DNA from: Rhodothermales bacterium
GTDB taxonomy: Bacteria; Bacteroidota; Rhodothermia; Rhodothermales; JANQRZ01
Length of the DNA: 64,000 nucleotides
Assembly (NCBI GenBank): GCA_039944855.1
Contig: JBDUXZ010000005.1
Coordinates: 308,676 to 372,675, forward strand
Direction: 5' to 3'
The position numbers were made by a program, and so were the translations under genes. Within the stretch, counting starts at the first letter, position 1. Each line of letters begins with the position of its first letter. Shown piece by piece: positions 9,116 through 16,605 of this stretch. Under the pieces are notes generated by a model. It did no database searches. It was not told the origin of the DNA and saw only the letters and a list, made by a program, of their open reading frames with translations.

Positions 9116-9206
9116 GACGCGAAGAGCGGAAGAGGCCCGCTCTCGATCTCGGTGCTCGGGCGTCTCCTCGTCTCGATTCCCCCTTCCGCCTTTTGCTTCG
9201 GTGGCG

Positions 9207-9213
9207 TAGTTTG
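9207..9213 (+). promoter_or_regulatory. Candidate -7 element (TAGTTTG) for the Na+ symporter operon
   Basis: TAGTTTG, close to the Bacteroidota TAnnTTTG element, ends 37 nt before the GTG start at 9251. A purine tract GAAGAGCGGAAGA at 9121-9133 in the same intergenic region recurs at 63535-63547. No clear -33 TTG is positioned correctly, so confidence is low. Confidence 0.3.
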
Positions 9214-9250
9214 CGCGCGGTTCACGGCCCATTCACGAAGCGGTATCCCC

Positions 9251-10825
9251 GTGTCGAAAGGTTCAACGCGCGCCGACCGCGGCGCATGGCAGTCCAAGCT
9301 CGGCTTCATCCTCGCGGCCAGCGGGTCCGCCATCGGGCTGGGCAACATCGTGTTCTTCGCCTCGAACGCCTACCAGTACGGCGGCGGCGCGTTCTACGTC
9401 CCCTACTTCATCGCCCTCTTCGTCATCGGGATTCCGGTGATGATCCTCGAGTTCTCGATTGGGACGATGACGGGCCGCTCGTTCCCCGTCGCGCTGCGGC
9501 GGCTGGCCGGGCCGAAGGCCGAGTTCGTCGGGTGGTGGAGCCTCGCGAGCGCGCTCTTCATCACGATGTACTACATCACGATCCTCGGCTGGGCCGCGTG
9601 CATGATGATCGGCGCGCTCGGGCAGTTATTGGAGCCGGGCACGACGGCCCCGTTCACGCCCTTCGCCGAGCCGAGCGCCGCGCCGAGCGCCGTCGCGTAC
9701 TTCTTCCGCGTCATCGCCTCGTACTGGCCGCTCCTCGCCGTGCTCGGCGTGTGGGGCGTCAACGTCCTCATCCTCTGGCGGGGCACGGCAACGATCGAGC
9801 GGGCCGTCCGCATCTTCGTCCCGTTGATGTGGCTGTTCATGATCGGCCTCATCATCCGCGGCCTCACGCTCCCCGGCGGTTTCGACGGCGTGCTCTACCT
9901 CTTCACCCCGAACCTCGACGGGATCGCGCAGGCGGCGGTCTGGCAGGGCGCGTTCGCGCAGATGTTCTTCTCGCTCTCGCTCGGTCTCGGGACGATGACG
10001 GCGTACGCGAGCTACCTCCCCAAAGACGCCGACCAGGTCAACAACTCGATGCTGGTCTCGTTCCTCAACTGCGGGTTCGAGTACATCGCCGGCGTCGCCA
10101 TCTTCGCGCTGCTGTTCGTGTTCTCGCTGAACCCGGCGGGCACGACGCTCTCGCTCTCGTTCTTCGCGATCCCGCAGGGCATCGCCGCGCTCCCGGCCGG
10201 CGTGAAGGCCATCGGCTTCCTCTTCTTCTTCCTCATCCTCATCGCCGGGCTGACGTCGTCGGTCTCGCTCGTCGAGGGCATGGCGAGCGCGCTCATCGAC
10301 AAGCTCGACATCTCGCGGGCGAAGGCGCTCGCCTTCGTGATGGTGCCCGGCGCGCTCGGCTCCCTCGCCTTCGCCCTCCCTACGATCGTCGACGCCGACC
10401 TCGTGAACAACGGGACGCTCGGGCTCAACCTCCTCGACATCCTCGACCACTGGGCCTTCCGCTACAGCCTGCTGACGGTCGGCCTCCTGGAGTGCATCAT
10501 GATCGGGTGGGTGTTCGGAGCGGAGAAGCTCCGCGCGGCCGCGAACCAGCACTCGAAGTTCACGCTCGGGCCGTGGTTCGACGTGCTGATCAAGTTCGTC
10601 GTCCCGGCCCTCCTCCTCTTCGTGCTCGTGTGGAACCTGCTCGAAGACACGGTCTGGGCCGATTGGCTCTACGGGACGCACAACTCGCAGGGCGCCGTGA
10701 ACCCCCTCGGCGGGTTCGAATGGCTCCCCGTCGTGATTCCGCTCGTGTGGCTCGTCGGCACGATCGCGATCGCCTCCTACCTCACGTTCGGCCGCCGCTT
10801 CGCGACGACGAAAACGCCCGCATGA
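9251..10825 (+). CDS. Sodium-dependent transporter, SNF/NSS family
   Basis: NSS proteins are Na+-coupled symporters of amino acids or related amines in the inner membrane. The 524-residue product has about 12 hydrophobic segments. TM1 carries SKLGFILAASGSAIGLGN as expected, but the usual WRFPY(L) block is replaced by IVFFASNAYQYGGGAF, so this is a divergent subfamily and substrate cannot be predicted. The start is the GTG at 9251 (VSKGSTRADRGAWQS), matching the short cytosolic N-terminus of the family. Its TGA overlaps the ATG of the next gene (ATGA), so both are translationally coupled. Confidence 0.9.
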   Translation: MSKGSTRADRGAWQSKLGFILAASGSAIGLGNIVFFASNAYQYGGGAFYVPYFIALFVIGIPVMILEFSIGTMTGRSFPVALRRLAGPKAEFVGWWSLASALFITMYYITILGWAACMMIGALGQLLEPGTTAPFTPFAEPSAAPSAVAYFFRVIASYWPLLAVLGVWGVNVLILWRGTATIERAVRIFVPLMWLFMIGLIIRGLTLPGGFDGVLYLFTPNLDGIAQAAVWQGAFAQMFFSLSLGLGTMTAYASYLPKDADQVNNSMLVSFLNCGFEYIAGVAIFALLFVFSLNPAGTTLSLSFFAIPQGIAALPAGVKAIGFLFFFLILIAGLTSSVSLVEGMASALIDKLDISRAKALAFVMVPGALGSLAFALPTIVDADLVNNGTLGLNLLDILDHWAFRYSLLTVGLLECIMIGWVFGAEKLRAAANQHSKFTLGPWFDVLIKFVVPALLLFVLVWNLLEDTVWADWLYGTHNSQGAVNPLGGFEWLPVVIPLVWLVGTIAIASYLTFGRRFATTKTPA

Positions 10826-11280
10826 CGATGCTCCGCATGACGCGCGCCCTCTGCCTCGTCCTCTTCTGCCTCGCTGCCCCTGCCTTCGGACAGGATGCTG
10901 CTCCCGTGGCGACGACGATTTCGGTCCTGCCGGAGTCGCCCGTCGTCGGCGAGGCGGTGGCGCTGACGTTCGACGCGCCGGTGGACGCCGTGGTCGTCAC
11001 GTACCGGCCCAACAGCGCGATCCCCGTCGTCGACACCGTCCGCATCGGCGGGTTCACGTCGATCAAGTGGACGCCGACGGAGGCGGGCGTCGTCCGCGTC
11101 GCCGTGCCGGGCGGGCCGAGCCGGAACCTCTCGATCCGCTTCGCCGAACTCCCGCTCGCGGGCGTCTTCGTGCTCATCATGGCCGGGCTGATCCTGTTCG
11201 GCGGGGCGAGTTGGGCGATGGCGAAGCTGCTCTCCGGCGACATGCCGAAGACGCAGCCCGAACTCCGCCCGGACACGTGA
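10822..11280 (+). CDS. Small secreted/membrane protein coupled to the transporter, hypothetical
   Basis: The product is 152 residues. The N-terminus is a signal peptide (LCLVLFCLAAPAFGQ, probable cut after AFG or GQ). A ~90-residue beta-rich extracytoplasmic domain follows (SPVVGEAVALTFDAPVDAVV), and then one C-terminal transmembrane helix (AGVFVLIMAGLILFGGASWA) with a short cytosolic tail. The ATG overlaps the transporter stop by 4 bp, indicating stoichiometric coupling. It could be an accessory subunit of the symporter; this is inferred from context only. I recognise no family. Confidence 0.75.
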   Translation: MTMLRMTRALCLVLFCLAAPAFGQDAAPVATTISVLPESPVVGEAVALTFDAPVDAVVVTYRPNSAIPVVDTVRIGGFTSIKWTPTEAGVVRVAVPGGPSRNLSIRFAELPLAGVFVLIMAGLILFGGASWAMAKLLSGDMPKTQPELRPDT

Positions 11281-11288
11281 GCGGCGCG

Positions 11289-11771
11289 ATGCGAGGACTC
11301 GTCGTTGGAACCCTGCTGCTGCTCGTGGTAGGCGTCGGGCCGGCCGCCGCGCAATCGCCCGCCGCGCTGCGGGCCGCGATGCTCCACGGAGCCCGCACCG
11401 ATGTCGCACCGATGCCTCATCGGATGCAGGGCGAACACGGTTCGCCCCTACGGGCACCGGCGGCTGTCGAGCGCGTGCTCCCCTCTCCCGTCGCGCCCGA
11501 TACGCTCCGCGATCCGTGGCTCGGCCGCGACAAAGTGCTCCACGCGGCGGGCAGCTTCCTGCTCACCCTCAGCGCGCAGTACGTGCTCACGAGCAAGCTC
11601 GACACGGACGAGGACACGGCCGTCCCGATTGCGGCCGGTTCCGCGTTCTCGCTTGGCCTCGCCAAAGAAGTCGCCGACAGCCGGCGGCCCGTCCGCCCGC
11701 TCTTCAGCACGCGCGACCTCGTGGCCGATGCCGTAGGCGTGGCACTCGCCGTCGGGCTGATCCTGCTGTGA
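11289..11771 (+). CDS. YfiM/DUF2279-like secreted protein
   Basis: The product is 160 residues with a signal peptide (LVVGTLLLLVVGVGPAAAQS). The conserved half reads WLGRDKVLHAAGSFLLTL, LGLAKEVADSR and STRDLVADAVGVALAVG, which is the DKxxH...KE.xD...D...N/G pattern of YfiM-type proteins of unknown function. Start at the ATG 11289; a GTG at 11277 overlapping the previous stop is possible. A 19-bp REP-like hairpin is embedded in frame near residue 50, coding a low-complexity linker, which suggests in-frame capture of an extragenic repeat. Confidence 0.7.
   Translation: MRGLVVGTLLLLVVGVGPAAAQSPAALRAAMLHGARTDVAPMPHRMQGEHGSPLRAPAAVERVLPSPVAPDTLRDPWLGRDKVLHAAGSFLLTLSAQYVLTSKLDTDEDTAVPIAAGSAFSLGLAKEVADSRRPVRPLFSTRDLVADAVGVALAVGLILL
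11429..11447. repeat. REP-like hairpin inside a coding region
   Basis: GGGCGAAC-ACG-GTTCGCCC forms a perfect 8-bp stem with a 3-nt loop and is followed by CCTACGGG. This matches a common class of dispersed extragenic palindromes. Here it lies in frame within the YfiM-like gene, between the signal peptide and the conserved domain. Confidence 0.55.
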
Positions 11772-12015
11772 CCCCCCGTTCGAGCGCCCATCGCTCGGCT
11801 GCGCCTCCGCTCAGGGGCGCTCGAACTGTCCCCCTCGACGAGGGGGACAGCTTTGCGAAGCAGCACGAAGGGGCGTGCCCCGGAGTGCGCGAGCAAAGCG
11901 GGGGGTCGCCTCCCATCGGGAATTCACCGACGCCCGCTGAACCTAGCCACGGCCGTCGGGTTCACCCCGCACGTCCCCCCGCCCTCGTCCCCGTTGCGCC
12001 CTCCCCCTCGCTGTC
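11772..12015. other. Intergenic region with two inverted repeats before purF
   Basis: This 244-bp gap holds GTTCGAGCGCC ... GGGCGCTCGAAC (about 11780-11826) and TGTCCCC-N-GGGGGACA (about 11827-11850), both able to form hairpins. They look like dispersed extragenic palindromes and could also attenuate read-through from the YfiM-like gene. No ORF of credible composition was found. Confidence 0.45.
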
Positions 12016-13518
12016 ATGAGCGTTCGTGACCACTGCGGCATCTTCGGCATCTTCAACCACCCCGAAGCCGCGCGGCTGACGTACTTCGGCCTCCACGCCC
12101 TCCAGCACCGCGGGCAGGAGTCCGCCGGCATCGTCACGACGACCTACGACGAGGTCCGCAACCGGCCCGCCATGCCGGCCTACCGCGACTTCGGCCTCGT
12201 GCTCGACGTGTTCAGCGACCAGTCCCTCTTCGAGCGGATCCTCCTCGGCGACGCGTCCATCGGCCACACGCGCTACTCGACGAGCGGGTCGTCGACGAAC
12301 CCGGCGAATATCCAGCCGTTCGTCGTCCATTACCAGGAGGGCAACCTCGCGCTCGCGCACAATGGCAACCTCTCGAACGCCCGCTCGATCCGCGACGAGC
12401 TCGTGGCGAAGGGGACGCTGTTCAACTCGTCGTCGGACTCCGAGCTGATCCTCCACCTCGTCGCGCAGAGCCGCGAGGACGGGGCCGTCAACCGCATCAT
12501 CGACGCGCTGCACCAGTGCCAGGGCGCGTTCTCGCTCGTTCTGCTGACCGACGACGCGCTCATCGCCGTCCGCGACTCGAACGGCTTCCGCCCCCTCGCC
12601 CTCGGCCGCCTCGAACAGCCCGACGGCTCGGTCGCGTATTGCGTGGCGAGCGAGACGTGCGCCTTCGACATCATCGGCGCGAAATACGTCCGCGACGTCG
12701 AGCCCGGCGAGATCCTCGTCATCGACCGCGCAGGCGTCGAGCGCGTCGAGCGCGGCGGCGACTTCAACGGCGTCTGCATCCCGCGCCACCACGGCGTGAG
12801 CCAGTGCGTATTCGAGTACGTCTACTTCTCGCGGCCGGACTCGAAGATCTTCGGCGCGATGGTCGATAAGGTCCGCCGCAAGATCGGGAAGGCGCTCGCG
12901 CACGACGCCCCGCCGCCGCACCGGAAAGAGGGCGACAAGCGCCCCATCGTCATCTCCGTCCCCGACTCCTCCAACACGGCCACGCTCGGCTACGTCACCG
13001 AGTGCCAGAAGCTCGGCTACGACGTGCGCTACGAGATCGGGCTCATCCGCAATCACTACGTCGGGCGGACGTTCATCTCGCCCGGCCAGGACGCCCGCGA
13101 GATGAAGGTGCGGACGAAGTTCAACCCCGTCGAGGGCCTGCTCAAAGACCGCGTCGTCGTGATGGTCGACGACTCGATCGTGCGCGGGACGACGGCGAAG
13201 CAACTCGTGCAGATGGTCCGCGACGCCGGGGCGAAGGAGGTCCACTTCCGCAGCGCCGCGCCGCCGGTGATCTCGCCGTGCTTCTATGGGATGGACTTCC
13301 CCACCGAGACCGAACTGCTCGCGAACCAGTACGACCGCGACGTGGAACGGATGGGCGCGTGGCTCGGCGTGGACTCGCTCGCGTACGTGTCCGTAGACGG
13401 GATGATGGAGGCCGTGCGCGAGGCCAGCGGCGGCGACGGCTTCTGCAACGCCTGCTTCACGACGAACTACCCGGTGCCCGTCGAGCGCGGCGTGGAGAAG
13501 GAAGAGAACGAGTGGTAG
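12016..13518 (+). CDS. purF: Amidophosphoribosyltransferase
   Basis: PurF makes phosphoribosylamine from PRPP and glutamine, the first committed step of purine synthesis. The 500-residue product has a six-residue leader (MSVRDH) before the catalytic Cys7 of the Ntn glutaminase (CGIFGIF). The glutaminase blocks HALQHRGQESAGI and GHTRYSTSG follow. The PRPP-binding motif VVVMVDDSIVRGTT lies in the C-terminal transferase domain. Cysteines in GFCNACF and elsewhere fit the [4Fe-4S]-containing Bacillus-type enzyme. It stands alone without other pur genes. Confidence 0.97.
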   Translation: MSVRDHCGIFGIFNHPEAARLTYFGLHALQHRGQESAGIVTTTYDEVRNRPAMPAYRDFGLVLDVFSDQSLFERILLGDASIGHTRYSTSGSSTNPANIQPFVVHYQEGNLALAHNGNLSNARSIRDELVAKGTLFNSSSDSELILHLVAQSREDGAVNRIIDALHQCQGAFSLVLLTDDALIAVRDSNGFRPLALGRLEQPDGSVAYCVASETCAFDIIGAKYVRDVEPGEILVIDRAGVERVERGGDFNGVCIPRHHGVSQCVFEYVYFSRPDSKIFGAMVDKVRRKIGKALAHDAPPPHRKEGDKRPIVISVPDSSNTATLGYVTECQKLGYDVRYEIGLIRNHYVGRTFISPGQDAREMKVRTKFNPVEGLLKDRVVVMVDDSIVRGTTAKQLVQMVRDAGAKEVHFRSAAPPVISPCFYGMDFPTETELLANQYDRDVERMGAWLGVDSLAYVSVDGMMEAVREASGGDGFCNACFTTNYPVPVERGVEKEENEW

Positions 13519-13540
13519 CCTGTGTGCGACGGGGTCGCGT

Positions 13541-13756
13541 TGCTTAGGTAGCCGGTGGGCGCATTTTCGCAAGGCATGGCCGGGTTGGAGTTCGGGCCCG
13601 AGCGCTTATTTTGTAGGCGCAAGGCGGCCCTATCGCGGCGCAGGAGGCCCAACGGGCTCCTCCTCGTTAAACACGGGCCGCCGCTCCCCATACCCTCACC
13701 GTGTTGCTTATGCGGCCAGAGGGCGCGTTACAACACGCCTACAGGGCACCTAAGCA
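13541..13756. repeat. 216-bp element with imperfect terminal inverted repeats
   Basis: TGCTTAGGTAGCC at 13541 is matched in inverted form by GGGCACCTAAGCA ending at 13756. Partial complementarity continues inward for about 26 bp (roughly 19 matches). Inside, CGTGTTG (13700) pairs with CAACACG (13731-13737) in a smaller hairpin, and a TTATTTTG box at about 13600 could be a promoter. It separates purF from the lower-GC gene block and may be a MITE or a degenerate cassette-array border. No transposase is encoded. Confidence 0.5.
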
Positions 13757-13775
13757 GGGGTAGGAGGACTAGACG

Positions 13776-14318
13776 ATGAATGACGAATCCGTCATGCTAC
13801 GCCCCACCGCCTACGGCCGCGTTTTCATGGGGGGCGTCGTTGCACTCCTACCTCTCTGCTTACCTCTGATCATGGCTCGTCTGACAGTCGAGTGGGGTTG
13901 GTCAGAGCAATCGGTGTGGTTCTACGGCGTCGGCGTCTGGCTCTTAAGCCTCTTCATCTTGTTCTTCTGGTTCCCGACATCGTTCGAGTTCACCACCGAG
14001 GGGGTCTACCGCAACTACGTACTTCGAGTAGGCGATAAGGTCTTCATCAACCGGAGATCCAAGCTCCTCACTTGGTCAGATGTGGTGAGCGTAGATGTCG
14101 GAGACATGGCGTGGACTCGATCAAGTGAAACCGTTGAAGTTGCGCATAGGACCGGTAGTTTCTTGTTCAACCGGACTTTCGGCAATTTCGACCGTGCCCT
14201 GCTCCTAGTGGAGCGCCGCGTGCCGGGCAAGTTGACGGCGGAGGCCCAGAGGTGGGCGAGGGCCTCAGCAAAGGTCGTTGAGCGGCAAGAAGACCAAATA
14301 GCCGAGCCGTCCTCCTAA
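13776..14318 (+). CDS. Hypothetical membrane protein, possible cassette gene
   Basis: The product is 180 residues with two membrane helices (about residues 20-38 and 45-67). A ~100-residue C-terminal soluble domain follows, with a pattern compatible with a bacterial PH-like fold (SFEFTTEGVYRNYVLRVGDK, then WSDVVSVDVGD). No enzyme motif is present. A good TAGGAGGA ribosome site lies 8 nt before the ATG at 13776. GC content is lower than for flanking genes. Its TAA stop lies within a TCCTAAC sequence that starts an attC-like palindrome, as is common for integron cassettes. Confidence 0.7.
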   Translation: MNDESVMLRPTAYGRVFMGGVVALLPLCLPLIMARLTVEWGWSEQSVWFYGVGVWLLSLFILFFWFPTSFEFTTEGVYRNYVLRVGDKVFINRRSKLLTWSDVVSVDVGDMAWTRSSETVEVAHRTGSFLFNRTFGNFDRALLLVERRVPGKLTAEAQRWARASAKVVERQEDQIAEPSS

Positions 14319-14435
14319 CCCGGCGTTTCACGCCGACGCCGGGTTTCACCGCTTTGCCCGTGTCATCGGCAGCGTCTACTTTGCCTCCGTCTGTGCTCGC
14401 GCTGCCCGGTGAGGCTGAACGCTATCATGTTATGC
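14313..14435 (+). other. attC-like site 1 (candidate integron recombination site)
   Basis: TCCTAAC at 14313-14319 (near RYYYAAC, containing the upstream gene's stop codon) and GTTATGC at 14429-14435 (near GTTRRRY) bound 123 bp. Just inside, GCGTTTCACGCC...CGGG on the left matches the reverse complement of CCCGGTGAGGCTGAACGC on the right. The match is imperfect only by single extra bases on one arm, the feature that gives attC strand selectivity. The match is by eye; covariance-model scoring is needed. Confidence 0.4.
14317..14346 (+). terminator. Terminator-like hairpin after the 13776-14318 gene
   Basis: AACCCGGCGT (14317-14326) pairs with ACGCCGGGTT (14336-14345) over 10 bp with a 9-nt loop, followed by a short TT. 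It begins within the stop codon. It may be part of the left arm of the attC-like site rather than a dedicated terminator. Confidence 0.5.
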
Positions 14436-14466
14436 CGCTTACGAACGGATTGACAGCAGCCCTGAG

Positions 14467-14946
14467 ATGATGTCCATCGCGAACGTGTTTACTCGAGCCC
14501 GAACCGGGGCGTTGCTGATGCTCGTCAGCGCCGTGCTCGCTCTCGTCGGCGCGGTCTTAGCAGCACGAGCGGGCACGCGCTTCGATGCTTGGTACTGGAT
14601 GCCAGTCGTGTACGGAGCGGTGACGATGGGGGGCCTGGTGTGGGGGGGCATCCGGTACGGCTTTTCAGACGAGGTCGTCCCGCCCCCACCTCCCTCCGGT
14701 GATCCATCGCGGGACTTGACTGCCTGGGTAGACCGTTGGCGCAGCGGGCACGGCCTGCTGCCCTGGCAACGCATCACCGGAGCGGTCGCCACTATCATGA
14801 CAGCCGTCGCTGGCATAGTCATCGCAGCGGTGACGGGAGAGATCTTCCTCGACATGCCGTACAGCTGGTGGGCGATCGGGATGTTCATCCTGATCTTCGT
14901 CGGCGCACTCGGGCTGTCGAAAGACCTGCCGAAGCGAGACGGTTGA
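14467..14946 (+). CDS. Hypothetical four-span membrane protein, possible cassette gene
   Basis: The product is 159 residues with four predicted membrane helices (about 13-34, 43-62, 100-124, 130-149). A proline-rich cytosolic or periplasmic loop (VVPPPPPSGDPSRDL) joins the two hairpins. No family is recognised. It begins 32 bp after attC-like site 1 and ends 18 bp before attC-like site 2, in the same direction as its neighbours, with lower GC than the chromosome average. Confidence 0.65.
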   Translation: MMSIANVFTRARTGALLMLVSAVLALVGAVLAARAGTRFDAWYWMPVVYGAVTMGGLVWGGIRYGFSDEVVPPPPPSGDPSRDLTAWVDRWRSGHGLLPWQRITGAVATIMTAVAGIVIAAVTGEIFLDMPYSWWAIGMFILIFVGALGLSKDLPKRDG

Positions 14947-14963
14947 TCGGAGGGGATGGAAGG

Positions 14964-15008
14964 GTTCAACGAGCGCACGCTGAGCCTTGGGGCAGCATAA
15001 TGTTAGAC
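14964..15008 (+). other. attC-like site 2 (short)
   Basis: GTTCAAC (14964-14970) fits RYYYAAC and GTTAGAC (15002-15008) fits GTTRRRY exactly, with a weak internal stem (GCTG...CAGC). At 45 bp it is shorter than typical attC sites (about 57-141 bp), so this is the weakest of the three by length though the best by core sequence. Confidence 0.3.
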
Positions 15009-15080
15009 GACCACGCCCACCGGGCGAATCCGAACCGGCGCCCGAGCGTTCGAAGGCAGACACGACCGATTCGAATTGCG

Positions 15081-15293
15081 ATGAAACGAGCCGACGTCTA
15101 CCACTCCGACCCCGAGATCCTCGGGGGGACGCCCGTTTTCACAGGCACGCGCGTTCCCATCGACACCCTCCTCGTCTACCTCCGCAAGGGGAAGCGGATC
15201 GAGGACTTCCGCGACGACTTCCCGACGGTGAGTCGGAAGCAAGCCGAGGCGTTGCTCGTGTTGGCTGAGCAGGAGCTGGTGGCTGAAGCGTGA
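15081..15293 (+). CDS. DUF433 antitoxin
   Basis: The product is 70 residues. The DUF433 fold is evident from DPEILGGTPVFTGTRVPIDT, LLVYLRKGKRIEDFRDDFP and RKQAEALLVLAEQEL, a winged-helix module found as the antitoxin of DUF5615/PIN-like toxins (VapB45-type). The stop overlaps the toxin GTG by 4 bp. The pair lies between two attC-like sites, typical cargo of chromosomal integrons, where toxin-antitoxin modules are thought to stabilise arrays. Confidence 0.85.
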   Translation: MKRADVYHSDPEILGGTPVFTGTRVPIDTLLVYLRKGKRIEDFRDDFPTVSRKQAEALLVLAEQELVAEA

Positions 15294-15610
15294 TCCGCGT
15301 TCTCCTCGACGAAAACCTCCCGCGGAAGCTGAAGTGGGCGCTGGACGCCGAGGTGCTGACGGTCCCGGAGCGCGGGTGGGGCGGAATCAAGAACGGGCGA
15401 CTGCTCCAATTGGCCGCCTCCGAGTTCGACGTGCTCCTCACGATGGACCGGGGGATAGAGTACCAGCAGAACCTGAGCGGGATCGACCTCTGCTTGCTCG
15501 TTCTCTAGGCCGCGAGCAATGACATCGACGACCTCCTGCCGTTGGCGCCGTCGATCAACGCGGCGCTTTCCAGGGTGAAGCCGGGCCTCGTGCTCCGCGT
15601 GGCCGTCTAA
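15290..15610 (+). pseudogene. DUF5615 PIN-like toxin interrupted by an in-frame TAG
   Basis: The GTG at 15290 opens a PIN-like DUF5615 protein (VLLDENLPRKLKWALDAEV, then LLTMDRGIEYQQNL). The frame meets TAG at 15506-15508 after 72 codons. In the same frame the family's C-terminal part continues past the stop (NDIDDLLPLAPSINAAL, then KPGLVLRVAV) to a TAA at 15608-15610, giving ~106 codons in all. A single C-to-T change (CAG to TAG) would explain it. The truncated form keeps the early acidic residues but lacks the last ~34 residues, so the toxin is probably inactive, leaving an orphan antitoxin. Confidence 0.75.
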
Positions 15611-15678
15611 CCCGCCGCGACACATCAGCACCGGGCATCCCCGCCTGGCCCTCTTGATGCGCACCGCCCACGTTAACT
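15605..15678 (+). other. attC-like site 3
   Basis: GTCTAAC (15605-15611) is a perfect RYYYAAC and contains the original stop codon of the toxin gene. GTTAACT (15672-15678) is one base off GTTRRRY. The 74-bp length is in the normal attC range. Inner arms GCG(ACA)CATCA(G) and CTTGATGCGC are complementary apart from extra bases on one side. Confidence 0.4.
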
Positions 15679-15741
15679 GCCTTCTACAGTCGCCTTACTC
15701 AGCGTGGGTAAGCGGTCATCTGTTCTGCCGGCCGAGACGCA

Positions 15742-16449
15742 TCAGGTCACCGAGTGCGGTACGCCCTCGGCGGTGAGGAGGAGGCCGACTACGTCCGTCG
15801 TCACGTCCACGATGCGGTCGGCGCCGTCGCGGCGGAGCTCGTCCTCGGTCCCGAACCCGCAGAGCACGCCGATGGTCTGCGCCCCGGCCGCCTTCCCGGC
15901 GAGGATGTCCACGACGGTGTCGCCGATCATCACGCACGCTTCGGGCGCCACGCCCATCCGCTCGGCCGCGTACAGAACCGGGTCCGGGTAGGGCTTCATC
16001 CGCTCGGTCGTCTGCGCGGTGATGAGCGCGGTGAACGGCTCGCGGATGCCGAAGTGGACGAAGAAGTCCTCCACACGCTCGGCGCCGCCCGTCGAGATCG
16101 CGCACATCGGGTAGTGCGCAGCGAGCGTCCGAATCATCGCGTCGATGCCGGGCACGACGAGGTGCTCGGTCGGCGCGGGCTCCGTCGTCTTGAGCCGGTC
16201 GAGGTAGTTGCGGGCCTGCGCGAGTTCGTCGTCGATGCCGAGGCGGTCGGCGAGGCCGTAGACCGTGTTCACGGGCGACTCGGCATCCATCACGAGCCGC
16301 CGCGCGAGCCGCTTCGCCGACTTCCCGCTCATGAGCGGGAGCCGGTCGAGGAACTCGGCGATCCGCCCGACGAGCTGATCGTCGGTATCGGAGAGCGTGC
16401 CGTCCACGTCGAAGCAGATCGCACGGACGCGGGTGGGATCGAGGGGCAT
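15742..16449 (-). CDS. HAD-family phosphatase (phosphoglycolate-phosphatase-like)
   Basis: The product is 235 residues and cytosolic. The HAD motifs are present: FDVDGTLSDT (nucleophile and acid Asp near residues 14 and 16), CAISTGG for motif II, KPYPDP with the motif III lysine, and MIGDTVVDILAGKAAG for motif IV. A helical cap lies between motifs I and II, placing it in the PGPase/beta-phosphoglucomutase-like subgroup. Substrate unknown. The ATG at 16449 gives MPLDPTRVRAICFD; the region upstream is a low-complexity repeat and not coding. Confidence 0.85.
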   Translation of the reverse strand: MPLDPTRVRAICFDVDGTLSDTDDQLVGRIAEFLDRLPLMSGKSAKRLARRLVMDAESPVNTVYGLADRLGIDDELAQARNYLDRLKTTEPAPTEHLVVPGIDAMIRTLAAHYPMCAISTGGAERVEDFFVHFGIREPFTALITAQTTERMKPYPDPVLYAAERMGVAPEACVMIGDTVVDILAGKAAGAQTIGVLCGFGTEDELRRDGADRIVDVTTDVVGLLLTAEGVPHSVT

Positions 16450-16605
16450 AGTTGAGTGTGGGAGTTTGGGGGTGCGGGAGTGTGGGCGTGGACAGGGCGG
16501 AGGCGGGCACATACCGAGGCCCCTCCATCCCTCCCACTCCCTCCATCCTCTCGCTGTGTGCAGCGCGCTTACCGTGCAGAACGCAGACGATGCCGATTCG
16601 GCACT

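Noticed and set aside
13555..13779. 74-codon ORF between purF and the next gene
   Set aside because: It lies within the inverted-repeat element, has shadow-like composition and overlaps the good ribosome site of the 13776 gene.
15290..15508. DUF5615 toxin as a complete 72-residue protein
   Set aside because: The same frame continues with family-like sequence beyond the TAG to a TAA that sits in the attC-like box, so truncation is more likely.
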